Positions 17,462 to 26,239 of a stretch of 64,000 nucleotides of DNA are shown piece by piece (the stretch's first letter is position 1; every line of letters begins with the position of its first letter). A program made the translations under genes and the position numbers. Location of the stretch: positions 62,001 through 126,000 of the forward strand of contig LJHR01000047.1 of assembly GCA_001296005.1 (NCBI GenBank), in the 5' to 3' direction. A model generated the notes under the pieces. That model was given only the letters and a program-made list of their open reading frames with translations, was not told the DNA's origin and did not search any database. This DNA comes from an alpha proteobacterium AAP38 (GTDB taxonomy: Bacteria; Pseudomonadota; Alphaproteobacteria; Azospirillales; Azospirillaceae).

Positions 17462-19978
17462 ATGGAAACCTTGATCAACACGCTTTTGGCTGTTGCCGGC
17501 CTGCTGGGGCTGGTCAGCCTGCTGCCGCCGCTGGCCAAGCGCCTGGGCCTGCCCTACACGGTCGTGCTGGCCGCCCTGGGTGTGGGGATCGGGCTGCTGC
17601 TACATCTGGGCGGCGGGATGGAACAGGGGGTGACCGGCCCCATCACGGCCTTCATCAATGCCGTGGGCGAGGTGGAGCTGACCTCCGCCGCGTTCCTTTA
17701 TATCTTCCTGCCAGTACTCCTGTTCGAAACGGCCTTGGGCGTGGATGTCCGGCGCATGCTGGACGATCTGGGGCCGATCCTGCTGCTGGCCATCGTGGCG
17801 GTGCTGGTCTGTACATTGGTGGCCGGGCTTGCCATGTGGTGGGTCTGGGGCGTCTGGCACGGCATGCCGACGCAAAAGGCGCTGATCGTATGCCTCCTGC
17901 TGGCCAGCATCATCGCCACCACCGACCCCGCTGCCGTGGTCAGCATCTTCCGCGACCTGGGCGCGCCGCGCCGCCTGACCATCCTGGTTGAGGGTGAAAG
18001 CCTGTTCAATGATGCCGCCGCCATCGTTTTGTTCACCCTGCTGCTCGGCATCCTGACCCAGGGCGGGGAGCCGGATCTGGTCGCTGCCGCGTCGGACTTC
18101 GTGTTCAAGTTCGTGGGTGGGGTGGCCGTAGGCTGGCTGCTGGGCTGGCTGACGGCGCTGGTGGTGACACCTCTGCGCAACCAGACCCTGTCGGAGATCA
18201 CGCTGACAGTGGCGCTGGCCTATCTCTCCTTCATCCTGGGCGAACATTATCTGCATGTATCGGGCGTGGTAGCCGTGGTTGTGGCGGGGCTGGTCATGGC
18301 GTCCGCCGGGCGCACCCGCATCAGCCCCGAAAGCTGGTCCGGCCTGGAACAGGTATGGAGCCAGCTGGGCTTCTGGGCCAATTCCCTGATCTTCCTGTTC
18401 GCCTCCATGCTGGTGCCGCCCACCATGATGGAGGCGAAATGGAGCCATATCGCCCTGCTGGCTGCCCTGATCGTGGCTGCGCTGGTGGCCCGCGCCCTGG
18501 TGATCTTCGGCATTCTGCCGGTCCTGTCCTGGGTCGGCGCGTCCGACCATATCAGCAACCGCTTCCGTCTGGTCATGACCTGGGGCGGATTGCGAGGGGC
18601 GGTATCGCTGGCCCTGGCCCTGGCCGTGACGGAGCATCAGTCGCTGCCCGACTATATCCAGGAACATGTGGCCGTCGTGGTGACGGGTTTCGTGCTGTTC
18701 ACCCTGTTCGTGCAGGGCACCACCCTGCGCCCCCTGATCCGGGTGCTGCGCCTGGACCGGCTGACGCCGGTGGAGCTGGCGTTGCGCAACCGGGCCGTGG
18801 GCCTGTCCCTGTCCAATGTGCGCCGTGATCTGGAGGACGTGGCCGGGCGGTTCGGGTTGGACATCGCCCATGCCGTCGATCCCCTGCTGGAACGGGGCGC
18901 CGAACTGGCGCAGGAACAATTGGACCTGGAAAGCCGCTATGGCCCGCTGTCGCTGGATGACCGGGTGTTTATCGGCCTGTCCACCTTGGCCCGGTATGAG
19001 GAACAGCGCTATCTCGCCTATTTCCGTGACGGTGTGATCTCCCGCCTGTCGGTACAGACGCTGACCGCCGTCGCGGGGCGGTTGCAGGATGCGCTGAAGA
19101 CCGGTGGCGCCCCCGCCTATGAAAAGGCGGCGGCCAAACAGCTGAAGCCGGGCCGCGCCCTGCGCACCGCCCTGTGGCTGCATCGCCGCTTCGGCTGGGA
19201 ACGGCCGGTATCGGCGCGGCTGGCCGAACGCTATGCCATGCTGACGGCGCTGCGCTTCTGCCTGCGCGAACTGAACCAGTTCACGGGCGACCGCCTTGCC
19301 CCCATGCTGGGCAAACAGGCGGCAGAAGCCGTGCGCACCCGCCTGACCACCCGGTTGAAGGTGGTGGAAGAAGCGCTGGACAGCATCCGCCTGCAATACC
19401 CGGCCTATCTGGATGCGGTGCAGTCGCAGTACCTGATCCGCGCCGGCCTGCGCATGGAGGAACGGTCGACCCAGTCGCTATTCGAGGAAGCGCTGATCAG
19501 CCGGGAAATCCTGAACGATCTGGAACGTGACCTGCGGGAACGCTGGCAGGAGGTCAGCAGCCCGCCCAAGCTTGACCTGGGGCTGGCCACGCATGAGCTG
19601 ATCAGCCGTGTGCCGCTGTTTACCGGACTGCCGCCGGACCGGCTGCTGCGGATCGAACGGCTGCTGCGCCCGCGCCTGTATTTTCCGGGGGAAACCATTG
19701 TTCGCAAGGGCGAACGCGGCGACACGGTCTATTTCGTATCATCCGGGGCCGTGGCGGTGCATGTGCCGGGGCTGGATGCGCCCATCCGCCTGGGCAGCGG
19801 CGATTTCTTCGGGGAGATCGCCCTGGTCCTGGACCAGCCGCGCAATGCCGATGTCACCGCCATCGCCTATTGCCAGCTGCTGCTGCTGGACAAGCGGGAA
19901 TTCAACCGCCTGTACAGCAGCGACCCGGACATGAAGACCCATATCGATCAGGCGATTGAAAAGCGGCTGTCGGCGTAA
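17462..19978 (+). CDS. CPA1 Na+/H+ antiporter with C-terminal cyclic-nucleotide-binding domain
   Basis: 838 residues from METLINTLL. About 12 membrane helices fill residues 1-410, including the CPA1 core TTDPAAVVSIF near 160 and GESLFNDAAAIVLF near 180, where Asp ligands carry Na+/H+ exchange. A long cytosolic helical region spans about 430-700. A cNMP-binding fold (about 715-830) closes the protein, with RKGERGDTVYFVSSG and the phosphate-binding cassette GEIALVLDQPRNADVTA. This resembles bacterial NhaP/SOS1-like exchangers gated by cyclic nucleotides. Its neighbour on the left is a c-di-GMP enzyme, but the cassette looks suited to cAMP or cGMP. The ribosome site is weak. Confidence 0.9.
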   Translation: METLINTLLAVAGLLGLVSLLPPLAKRLGLPYTVVLAALGVGIGLLLHLGGGMEQGVTGPITAFINAVGEVELTSAAFLYIFLPVLLFETALGVDVRRMLDDLGPILLLAIVAVLVCTLVAGLAMWWVWGVWHGMPTQKALIVCLLLASIIATTDPAAVVSIFRDLGAPRRLTILVEGESLFNDAAAIVLFTLLLGILTQGGEPDLVAAASDFVFKFVGGVAVGWLLGWLTALVVTPLRNQTLSEITLTVALAYLSFILGEHYLHVSGVVAVVVAGLVMASAGRTRISPESWSGLEQVWSQLGFWANSLIFLFASMLVPPTMMEAKWSHIALLAALIVAALVARALVIFGILPVLSWVGASDHISNRFRLVMTWGGLRGAVSLALALAVTEHQSLPDYIQEHVAVVVTGFVLFTLFVQGTTLRPLIRVLRLDRLTPVELALRNRAVGLSLSNVRRDLEDVAGRFGLDIAHAVDPLLERGAELAQEQLDLESRYGPLSLDDRVFIGLSTLARYEEQRYLAYFRDGVISRLSVQTLTAVAGRLQDALKTGGAPAYEKAAAKQLKPGRALRTALWLHRRFGWERPVSARLAERYAMLTALRFCLRELNQFTGDRLAPMLGKQAAEAVRTRLTTRLKVVEEALDSIRLQYPAYLDAVQSQYLIRAGLRMEERSTQSLFEEALISREILNDLERDLRERWQEVSSPPKLDLGLATHELISRVPLFTGLPPDRLLRIERLLRPRLYFPGETIVRKGERGDTVYFVSSGAVAVHVPGLDAPIRLGSGDFFGEIALVLDQPRNADVTAIAYCQLLLLDKREFNRLYSSDPDMKTHIDQAIEKRLSA

Positions 19979-19979
19979 A

Positions 19980-20831
19980 TCACACCCGCCGCGCCACCAC
20001 TACGATCTTGGGCGATCCCGCGTCGAATGGCGATCCCTGGAAATCCCCATCCACCCGGACAAGGCTAAAGCCCGTCTGTCGCAGCATCAGTTCCAGTTCG
20101 AACCGGAAGATGGGGCGCCAGTCGAAATGGTAATGGGTGCGGCGGACGGCACCGCCGGGCACCACCTCATCATACCAGCCGTAATTGCGCTGCTGCTGCT
20201 GGTCATTCAGCGTCCCGACTAGGGCGAATTTCGTGTAGAGATTGCCAGTGCGGCGGTTGACGCGGCTATAGGCGACTTCCGCTGCCTGCGTCGCACCCAG
20301 CGGCATGACCAGGGGGTTCACGACATCCAGTGCCAGGATGCCGCCGGGCGCCAGATGATCACGCACCTTCTCCAGGGCGATGATCTGGGCCTCGAAATCG
20401 GCCAGCAGCATCAGGATATTGAAGCCCATGATCACCAGATCATGGTCCTTCACCGGCACATCCAGTTGCAGCAGGTCACCCTGCGCCGCCGTCACCCGTG
20501 CCGCGACCTCCGGTGCTTCCCGTTCCAGTCGGCGGGCAAGCCCCGCCAGCATGGTGGCCGACGCGTCCAGCCCCGTGACCGCAAAACCTTCCCGCGCCAG
20601 CGGTATCGATAGCCGCCCGGTACCGCAGGCCAGTTCCAGCAGCTTCGGCGCCCGGCCCAGCAGATCGGCCAGTTCATTGGCCAGACCAACATAATGCAGC
20701 ACGTCATGCAAAATACCCTGCCGCAGGGCGGAGGCATGCAGCGACGGGTCGGTCGCCAGATCCTCCGGCCAGGGATAGTCGCTGTCGTAATAAAGATAGC
20801 TGCCGTCGCTCTCTGGCACGTGCGGGTTCAT
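19980..20831 (-). CDS. Class I SAM-dependent methyltransferase
   Basis: 283 residues from MNPHVPESDG. Motif I is LELACGTGRLSIPLAREG (about residue 65-80), with an acidic GLDAS strand end, then GDLLQLD and the hydrophobic VIMGFNILMLL of motif IV. The substrate cannot be inferred; the C-terminal half has an antiparallel sheet typical of small-molecule methyltransferases. It ends one base from the stop of the antiporter gene (convergent) and begins 68 bases after the phosphoesterase gene on the same strand. Confidence 0.85.
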   Translation of the reverse strand: MNPHVPESDGSYLYYDSDYPWPEDLATDPSLHASALRQGILHDVLHYVGLANELADLLGRAPKLLELACGTGRLSIPLAREGFAVTGLDASATMLAGLARRLEREAPEVAARVTAAQGDLLQLDVPVKDHDLVIMGFNILMLLADFEAQIIALEKVRDHLAPGGILALDVVNPLVMPLGATQAAEVAYSRVNRRTGNLYTKFALVGTLNDQQQQRNYGWYDEVVPGGAVRRTHYHFDWRPIFRFELELMLRQTGFSLVRVDGDFQGSPFDAGSPKIVVVARRV

Positions 20832-20899
20832 GCGGCGGCGTGTCCTTGCTGTCGAATGGGCGTCACAGCCTATCCGATCACCCGCCGCACCGGAAGAGA

Positions 20900-21640
20900 T
20901 CACCCCGCCCGACCGGTACGCAGGGAAAAGGCCCAGCCATCGGCACCACGGGCAGCCGCCAGATCGGCGGCGGCATACCAGTCATAAGCGACCTCCACCA
21001 TGGTCACCGCCCAGCTGCCGCGCGCCCGGTCCAGCAGGCAGTAGCGGGCATGCGGGCTGCCCATTTCGTTGCGGTGGGGGAACCGGAAATCATCGCGATA
21101 GGCCTGCAAGCCCACCGAGCCGGGATTGACCACCATCCGCCCGTCGGGCAGGCGCACCACCCGCTGCACATGGGAATGGCCGCAAAGGATTACCGGCGCC
21201 TGGATATCCCCGGCCCGCTCCGCAACCAGGGCGACCGACGCCGGACGGCTTCCCCAGTCGCCCAGCTCTTCCAGGAAATAGATCAGGTCGGAATTGGGCG
21301 TGCCATGACAAAGCCAGACCTCTCCCCCCGCCATCTCCGCCTGTGCAGGCAAGGTGGACAGCCAGTCAAGGTGCGCCGGCGTCAGCGCCTCATGCGCCAG
21401 CCGGTCCGACATGCCCATCTTCGCAACAGGCAGTTCCAGCAACTGGCGTTCATGGTTGCCGGCGATATGCAGGATGTCGCGGCCCCTCATCAGATCGGCG
21501 GTTTCGGCGGGGTACAGGGGGCCTGACAGCTTGTCGCCCAGATCCACCACCTGATCCACGCCCCGCCGGTCGATATCGGCCAGAACGGCGGTCAGGGCAC
21601 CCAGGTTGCCGTGAACATCGGAAATGACGGCGATACGCAT
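20900..21640 (-). CDS. Metallophosphoesterase (YfcE/diadenosine-type)
   Basis: 246 residues from MRIAVISDVHGN. The two-metal calcineurin-like motifs are all present: DVHGN (8-12), GDKLSGP (about 35), GNHE (about 62), HGTP (about 110) and GHSH (about 152). The protein should be a cytosolic phosphodiesterase or phosphatase of the YfcE or Nudix-like diadenosine group; substrate unknown. It has no signal peptide. It sits upstream of the methyltransferase on the same strand, with the 68-base gap compatible with one transcript. Confidence 0.85.
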   Translation of the reverse strand: MRIAVISDVHGNLGALTAVLADIDRRGVDQVVDLGDKLSGPLYPAETADLMRGRDILHIAGNHERQLLELPVAKMGMSDRLAHEALTPAHLDWLSTLPAQAEMAGGEVWLCHGTPNSDLIYFLEELGDWGSRPASVALVAERAGDIQAPVILCGHSHVQRVVRLPDGRMVVNPGSVGLQAYRDDFRFPHRNEMGSPHARYCLLDRARGSWAVTMVEVAYDWYAAADLAAARGADGWAFSLRTGRAG

Positions 21641-21734
21641 GCTGTTCTTCCTCCCCCTGGTAGTCAGGCGGCATGGTGACAGCGACGTCAGAGGCCGCAA
21701 AGCAAGGCTTTGTCAGGAGGACAAGAGAGCCGCT

Positions 21735-22580
21735 TCAGCCGCGCAAGGGCCGGAAGAAACGCAACATGTTCTGCAACTCGCTGCGCAGCGCCTCATCCTC
21801 GCGCAGGCGCGATTGCAGGGCGACATCACGCTTGGCCAGGAACACCACATGTTCCTTGGGCGGCAACTGTCGATAGGAGGGTTTCGGCGCGACGGTCCCA
21901 TCGTCCTGGATGGTGGACATGAAGAAGCAGGCACGCATGAATTTGGAAAACAGCTTGCTGCCACTATCCCCCGGCTCGCGCGCCATGATCGCGAAGATGT
22001 AGTAGGCGCGGAAAAAATAGTAGCTGTTGTAGATGCGCTGGACGGTCGCGAACTGCTCCCCCGGCGTGCTGGTTTTGGCCAGCATCTGCTGTTCCTTGAA
22101 GCCCGCGAAGAAATGCGTGGTCGCTTCCTTGGTGAAGCTCATGGGCCGTTCGCGGTTGGCGCTGACCCGCTTGCGATATTCCAGCAGGGCGCGACCGATC
22201 AGCGTATGCATGATCCGCCGCTCCGCCTCCAACTCACCGGGCATCGCCATCAGGAACTCGATGGCGGACATCATCTGCAACGGATGGGAGACGGAGGCCC
22301 GCTTGCCCCGGCCCTTGGACAGAAGCGAGGATTGCAGCCAGTCGATCACCTCATGCGCCTGCCAGCGCAAGCGGACGACGGTGGGAACAGAGGTCAGGCC
22401 GGATGATTGCAGAAACAGGCGCAGATGATCGCGCCAGCCCTTCTGCGGCAACCTGACAATCTCGACATCCGTCAGTTTAAGCGGCGAACCCAGCACATCC
22501 GGGTCGGGCGGCTGCGGCCTGAAATCAAGGCTGCGCCCGTAGACGACCCCCCTCAACTTGCTCTCCTGTGCCGGCGCCAT
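21735..22580 (-). CDS. Hypothetical protein, about 281 aa
   Basis: I recognise no domain. From the ATG at 22580 it has 281 residues; an in-frame ATG at 22649 would add 23 basic residues and both are possible. No signal peptide or membrane span is visible. Residues about 60-130 include basic helices (RLRWQAHEVIDWLQ), and the C-terminal half is helical with aromatic runs (YNSYYFFRAYYIF near 190) and ends in QNMLRFFRPLRG. The upstream region at 22640-22690 is AT-rich and probably holds the promoter. It may be a lineage-specific cytosolic protein. Confidence 0.65.
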   Translation of the reverse strand: MAPAQESKLRGVVYGRSLDFRPQPPDPDVLGSPLKLTDVEIVRLPQKGWRDHLRLFLQSSGLTSVPTVVRLRWQAHEVIDWLQSSLLSKGRGKRASVSHPLQMMSAIEFLMAMPGELEAERRIMHTLIGRALLEYRKRVSANRERPMSFTKEATTHFFAGFKEQQMLAKTSTPGEQFATVQRIYNSYYFFRAYYIFAIMAREPGDSGSKLFSKFMRACFFMSTIQDDGTVAPKPSYRQLPPKEHVVFLAKRDVALQSRLREDEALRSELQNMLRFFRPLRG

Positions 22581-22823
22581 CGCCTTGGTTGCCCCGATCG
22601 AAGGTGAGCGGGTCCTTGCCCTGACCCGCGTCACCGACAACATTAACATACGGTTATTATCACTAATCCGTTAGCAATACATCTTTTTCCTAAAAGTCAG
22701 AATGCAGGGTTCCCCGCCACCGTCCGTATCAGGATTGAACAAGGGCGACATGGCGCCTGAAACGCCCCTGTTCCCCGCCGCAGGAAATTGCGGCGGCCCC
22801 ATTCCCAAACGGAGTTTCAGGAT

Positions 22824-23240
22824 ATGACCATGACCCACCGCACCCTTGCCGCCCTGGCTGTTTCGGCCCTGCTGGCTACCCCGCTGGCCGCCTTTGCCCA
22901 GCCGATGGGCCCCGCCGACGGCCCTCGTGGACCGGGCCGGGCAGAGATGCTGGCCAAGTATGACACCAACAAGGATGGCAAGCTGGACGATACCGAACGC
23001 GCCGCCATCAAGGCCGACCATTTCAAGGCCCTGGACAAGGATGGCGACGGCAAGGTGAAGCGGGCTGACTTCCCCGCCGCAGTCGAAGCCGCCCGGGAAA
23101 AGGCCCGCCAGGACCATGAACTGGCGATGTTCGATAAGATGGACACCGACAAGGACGGCACCGTGACCTCTGCCGAATTCGCGGCCTTCAAGCCGGCCCG
23201 TGATGGTGATCATCGCGGCCACAAGCGCGACGGCAAGTAA
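22824..23240 (+). CDS. Exported EF-hand calcium-binding protein
   Basis: 138 residues, with GGAG upstream of MTMTHRTLAAL. A Sec signal peptide ends at about residue 26 (LAAFAQ). The mature part carries three canonical EF-hand loops with the expected D-x-D/N-x-D-G pattern: DTNKDGKLDDTE, DKDGDGKVKRAD and DTDKDGTVTSAE. It should bind Ca2+ in the periplasm. The tail is basic and His-rich (DGDHRGHKRDGK), which could bind other metals. It is followed 14 bases later by an ECF sigma factor gene on the same strand, so it may be the first gene of that stress regulon. Confidence 0.9.
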   Translation: MTMTHRTLAALAVSALLATPLAAFAQPMGPADGPRGPGRAEMLAKYDTNKDGKLDDTERAAIKADHFKALDKDGDGKVKRADFPAAVEAAREKARQDHELAMFDKMDTDKDGTVTSAEFAAFKPARDGDHRGHKRDGK

Positions 23241-23254
23241 CGGCAAGTCCCGCG

Positions 23255-23905
23255 ATGACGATGACGGCCAGCCTGTCGGGACGTAGAGTGGTGGGGACGG
23301 ATGCGCCGCCCCCCGATGGGACCGGCGCATGGGCGCGCGGCAGGCAGGACGTTATTTTGGACGATGCGGGTGAAACGGACGAGGCGTTGGTGACGAAGGT
23401 CGCGGCAGGCGACCGGCGGGCCTATGGTCTGCTGGTCGACCGCCATCTGGACCGCACCGTCACCATCGCCCGCCGTATCCTGAACAATCAGGCCGATGCC
23501 GAAGATGTGGCGCAGGAGGCTTTCCTGCGGCTTTGGCGCCATGCCGACCGGTTCGATCCGGCGGCGGCGCGGTTCGGCACTTGGTTCTACCGGATCACCA
23601 CCAACCTCTGCCTGGACCGGACGCGCCGGACGCCCATGGCACCGCTGGAGGTGGCGGGCGATCCCGTCGATCCCGGCATGGACCAGGAACGGTCCCTGTC
23701 GGACCAGCGCACAAGGCAGGCTGTGGCCGCCGCCGTCGCAGATCTGCCCGACCGGCTGCGGGCCGCCGTGACGCTGACCTATGATGGCGGTCTGTCGAAT
23801 GCGGAAGCCGCCAAGGCGCTGGATGTCAGCGTCAAGGCCCTGGAAAGCCTGCTGGTCCGCGCGCGCCGCGCGTTGCGGGAAAAGCTGGCAGGATGGGGCA
23901 CATGA
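23255..23905 (+). CDS. ECF RNA polymerase sigma factor
   Basis: 216 residues. Sigma region 2 is at about 45-125 (VTIARRILNNQADAEDVAQEAFLRLWRHADRF, then FGTWFYRITTNLCLDRTRR). Sigma region 4 is at about 150-212 (LPDRLRAAVTLTYDGGLSNAEAAKALDVSVKALESLLVRARRAL), the helix-turn-helix that reads the -35. Thirty residues of disordered N terminus precede it, so the true start may be one of the later codons. It is followed by a membrane anti-sigma candidate and a periplasmic metal-sensor-like protein, the classic layout of a Cnr-type envelope-sensing unit. Confidence 0.92.
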   Translation: MTMTASLSGRRVVGTDAPPPDGTGAWARGRQDVILDDAGETDEALVTKVAAGDRRAYGLLVDRHLDRTVTIARRILNNQADAEDVAQEAFLRLWRHADRFDPAAARFGTWFYRITTNLCLDRTRRTPMAPLEVAGDPVDPGMDQERSLSDQRTRQAVAAAVADLPDRLRAAVTLTYDGGLSNAEAAKALDVSVKALESLLVRARRALREKLAGWGT

Positions 23906-23945
23906 TGAATATCTGTTATGAACGGACCGGCCAAAGGTGGCTGCC

Positions 23946-24407
23946 ATGACGAAACGCGAATTCCTTGATCTTCTGGATCGGTACGGGGCCGACCCGTCAC
24001 GCTGGCCCGCCCCCCTGCGCCTTGCCGCCGACCGGGCGCTGGCGGCGGATGCGGACCTGCGCGACCTGCTGGCCGCAGAACAGGTTCTGGAGGCGGCGCT
24101 GGCCGATCTGCCGGCCACAGGCGCCAGCCCCGACCTGCGCCGGACCATCCTGGATATCCCGCTGGATCATCCGCGCAGCCTCGCGGCCCCATCGCTGGCA
24201 CACCTGCTTCTGGCCGGCTGGCGGCGCTGGACCGCCGGCATGGCGACGGTGACGGCGGCGGGGGTGATCGGCTTTGTGCTGGGGTACGGTCAGTTGGTGA
24301 CCCTGCCCACGGCGACGGCGGGCGAACAGGTGGCAGGGGAGGATCTGGTCTCCATGCTGGGGGATACACCCTATCTCGATGCCGCCGACGCGGAGAATGC
24401 GGAATGA
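23946..24407 (+). CDS. Membrane anti-sigma factor candidate
   Basis: 153 residues from MTKREFLDLLDRYG, with AAAGGTGG upstream. An N-terminal helical cytosolic part of about 95 residues (WPAPLRLAADRALAADADLRDLL) is followed by one membrane helix at about 98-118 (MATVTAAGVIGFVLGYG) and a short periplasmic tail. No zinc-binding HxxxCxxC motif is present. The topology, the position directly after the sigma gene and the ATGA overlap with the next gene fit an anti-sigma factor that tethers the ECF sigma to the membrane; this is inferred from context. Confidence 0.7.
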   Translation: MTKREFLDLLDRYGADPSRWPAPLRLAADRALAADADLRDLLAAEQVLEAALADLPATGASPDLRRTILDIPLDHPRSLAAPSLAHLLLAGWRRWTAGMATVTAAGVIGFVLGYGQLVTLPTATAGEQVAGEDLVSMLGDTPYLDAADAENAE

Positions 24408-24883
24408 AACGCTCGACCCTGATCCTGTCCGTCCTGCTGGTCCTGTCGGCAGCCGGCAATCTGGCCGTGCTGGGCATCTTTGCCGGACATTGGCTGCGCG
24501 GCGGGGGCGGTGGTGGCCCGCCCAGCAGCGTGGAACGGCTGATGGGGCTGGTCCCGGAGCCGCTGCGCCCGGAAATTGATCAGGCCATGCGCCCGAAGGA
24601 TGAGGACGTGAAGGCGCAGATGGAGGCATTCCGCGCCGCCCGCCGCACCGTGACCGAAACGCTGCGCCAGCGCCCCTTCGATGCCGCCGCCGCCGAAGCG
24701 GCCCTTACCGACCTTCGCCAGGTCACAGGCCGGGCGCAGGAACGTCTGCACCGTACAATTGTTGAGCGGATGGAAGCGGCCCAGGCTGCCGGCACCCTGC
24801 CCCCACCGCCCCAGCGCGGGGGCAAGGGCAAGCCGGACAAGGACGGGCCACCCCATCCGCCGCCACCCCCACCGGGAAACTGA
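24404..24883 (+). CDS. Periplasmic heavy-metal-sensor-like protein (Spy/CnrX-type)
   Basis: 159 residues, overlapping the previous stop by four bases. A single N-terminal helix (LILSVLLVLSAAGNLAVLGIF) anchors it in the inner membrane. The rest is a helical hairpin of charged residues (EAFRAARRTVTETLRQRPFDAAAAEAALTDLRQVTGRAQERLH), as in the Metal_resist/CnrX family, then a Pro/Gly/Lys tail ending in PPPPPPGN. Few His, Cys or Met residues are available in the core, so metal binding is not assured. With the sigma and anti-sigma genes it would form a sensor-inhibitor-sigma trio. Confidence 0.78.
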   Translation: MKRSTLILSVLLVLSAAGNLAVLGIFAGHWLRGGGGGGPPSSVERLMGLVPEPLRPEIDQAMRPKDEDVKAQMEAFRAARRTVTETLRQRPFDAAAAEAALTDLRQVTGRAQERLHRTIVERMEAAQAAGTLPPPPQRGGKGKPDKDGPPHPPPPPPGN

Positions 24884-24911
24884 TCACCCACTCCTGTCAG
24901 GAGGATTGACC

Positions 24912-26237
24912 ATGGTGATGACCACCGCGCCAGGAACCCTGGCCGCGCATGCCTTGTCGCGTTTCGGCTTTGGTGCCGGGCCGGGTGACCTGGACAGGGT
25001 CAAATCCGATCCGCGAGGCTGGGTCGAAAGCCAGCTCACCCCCCGCCCCCTGCCAGCCATCCTTGGCCAACACCAAGGCTCCGCCCCGCGTGTCGCCACC
25101 CTGCTGGCCGCGCGCAAGGCCAAAGGCGAGGTGGAGGAGATGGCGAAGAAGCAGGCGCGCGAACAGTACCGCGCCGATATCGCGATCCGTACCCGTCTGG
25201 CCGCCGGCAGCGACGCCCCGTTGCAGGAACGGCTGGTGCAGTTCTGGTCGAACCATTTCACGGTATCGACTCAGCGCCCCGCGATCGCACCCCTGGGGTT
25301 GGCCTATGAGAATGAGGCCATCCGCCCCCATATCCTGGGCAATTTCCGCGACATGGCGCGGGCCGCCATCCTGCACCCCGCCATGCTGATCTATCTTGAC
25401 AATGCCCAGTCGATCGGACCGGATAGCAAGGCCGGGCAGAAACGCGACAAAGGCCTGAACGAGAATCTGGGGCGGGAGGCGCTGGAACTGCACCTGCTGG
25501 GTGTCGATGGCGGCTATCATCAAGATGATGTGCGCGCCATGGCCTTGGTCCTGACGGGCTGGACCCTGGATGAGGAGCGGGGAACCGCCAGTTTCAACCC
25601 GCGCCGTCACCAGCCGGGGGAGAAGGTCCTGCTGGGTCAGCGCATCCCGGAAAGCGGGATCGCAGAGGCCGCCGCGGCCATCGACATGCTGTGCGCCCAC
25701 CCGGCCACCGCTAACCATGTGGCACAAAAGCTGGCCCGGCACTTCATCGCCGATGACCCGCCACCCACCGCCGTCACCGCGCTGGCCAAGGCCTTCCGCG
25801 ACAGCCGGGGCGATCTGGCCCATGTCACGGCAACGCTGGTGAAGATGGATGCCGCCTGGGCACAGCCGCTGTCCAAGATGCGCAGCCCCAATGATTTCAT
25901 CACCGCCACCCTTCGCGCCAGCGCGGTGGAGATACCGGATGACCGGATCGTCAATGCGATGAACCTGCTGGGCCAGATGCCCTTTGCCGCCCCCTCGCCC
26001 GCCGGCTGGCCCGACAAGGCAGCCGACTGGACGGGGCCGGATGCCATCCTGCGCCGTATCGACTGGTCGCTGGCCTTCGGACAGCGGCTGGGGGCGAAGC
26101 TGGACGCCCGCGCCTTTGTCGATACAGCCCTGGGCGATCTCGCCGATGATGGCTTGCGTCAGGCCGTGGCCCGCGCACCCAGCCCGGCAGAGGCGCTGGG
26201 TCTGGTTCTGTCTTCTCCCGCCTTTCAACGGAGGTGA
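24912..26237 (+). CDS. DUF1800 family protein
   Basis: 441 residues from MVMTTAPGTLAAHAL, with AGGAGG seven bases upstream. The N-terminal HALSRFGFGAGPGDL, the VQFWSNHFTVS segment, LGREALELHLLGVDGGYHQDDVRAMALVLTGW and the KLARHFIADDPP block are DUF1800 hallmarks. Function is unknown, but these proteins are nearly always paired with a DUF1501 protein, as here (stop and next start within ten bases). The pair may be processed or exported together. It lacks a clear signal peptide. It continues the same-strand run that starts with the EF-hand protein; the gap after the metal-sensor gene is 28 bases. Confidence 0.92.
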   Translation: MVMTTAPGTLAAHALSRFGFGAGPGDLDRVKSDPRGWVESQLTPRPLPAILGQHQGSAPRVATLLAARKAKGEVEEMAKKQAREQYRADIAIRTRLAAGSDAPLQERLVQFWSNHFTVSTQRPAIAPLGLAYENEAIRPHILGNFRDMARAAILHPAMLIYLDNAQSIGPDSKAGQKRDKGLNENLGREALELHLLGVDGGYHQDDVRAMALVLTGWTLDEERGTASFNPRRHQPGEKVLLGQRIPESGIAEAAAAIDMLCAHPATANHVAQKLARHFIADDPPPTAVTALAKAFRDSRGDLAHVTATLVKMDAAWAQPLSKMRSPNDFITATLRASAVEIPDDRIVNAMNLLGQMPFAAPSPAGWPDKAADWTGPDAILRRIDWSLAFGQRLGAKLDARAFVDTALGDLADDGLRQAVARAPSPAEALGLVLSSPAFQRR

Positions 26238-26239
26238 TC

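Noticed and set aside
15438-17474. 678-codon plus-strand frame opposite the REC-GGDEF-EAL gene
   Set aside because: The minus strand encodes complete REC and EAL motifs; this frame has no motif and unlikely composition.
17600-19396. 598-codon minus-strand frame opposite the CPA1 antiporter
   Set aside because: Gln/His/Gly-rich shadow; antiporter and cNMP motifs are all on the plus strand.
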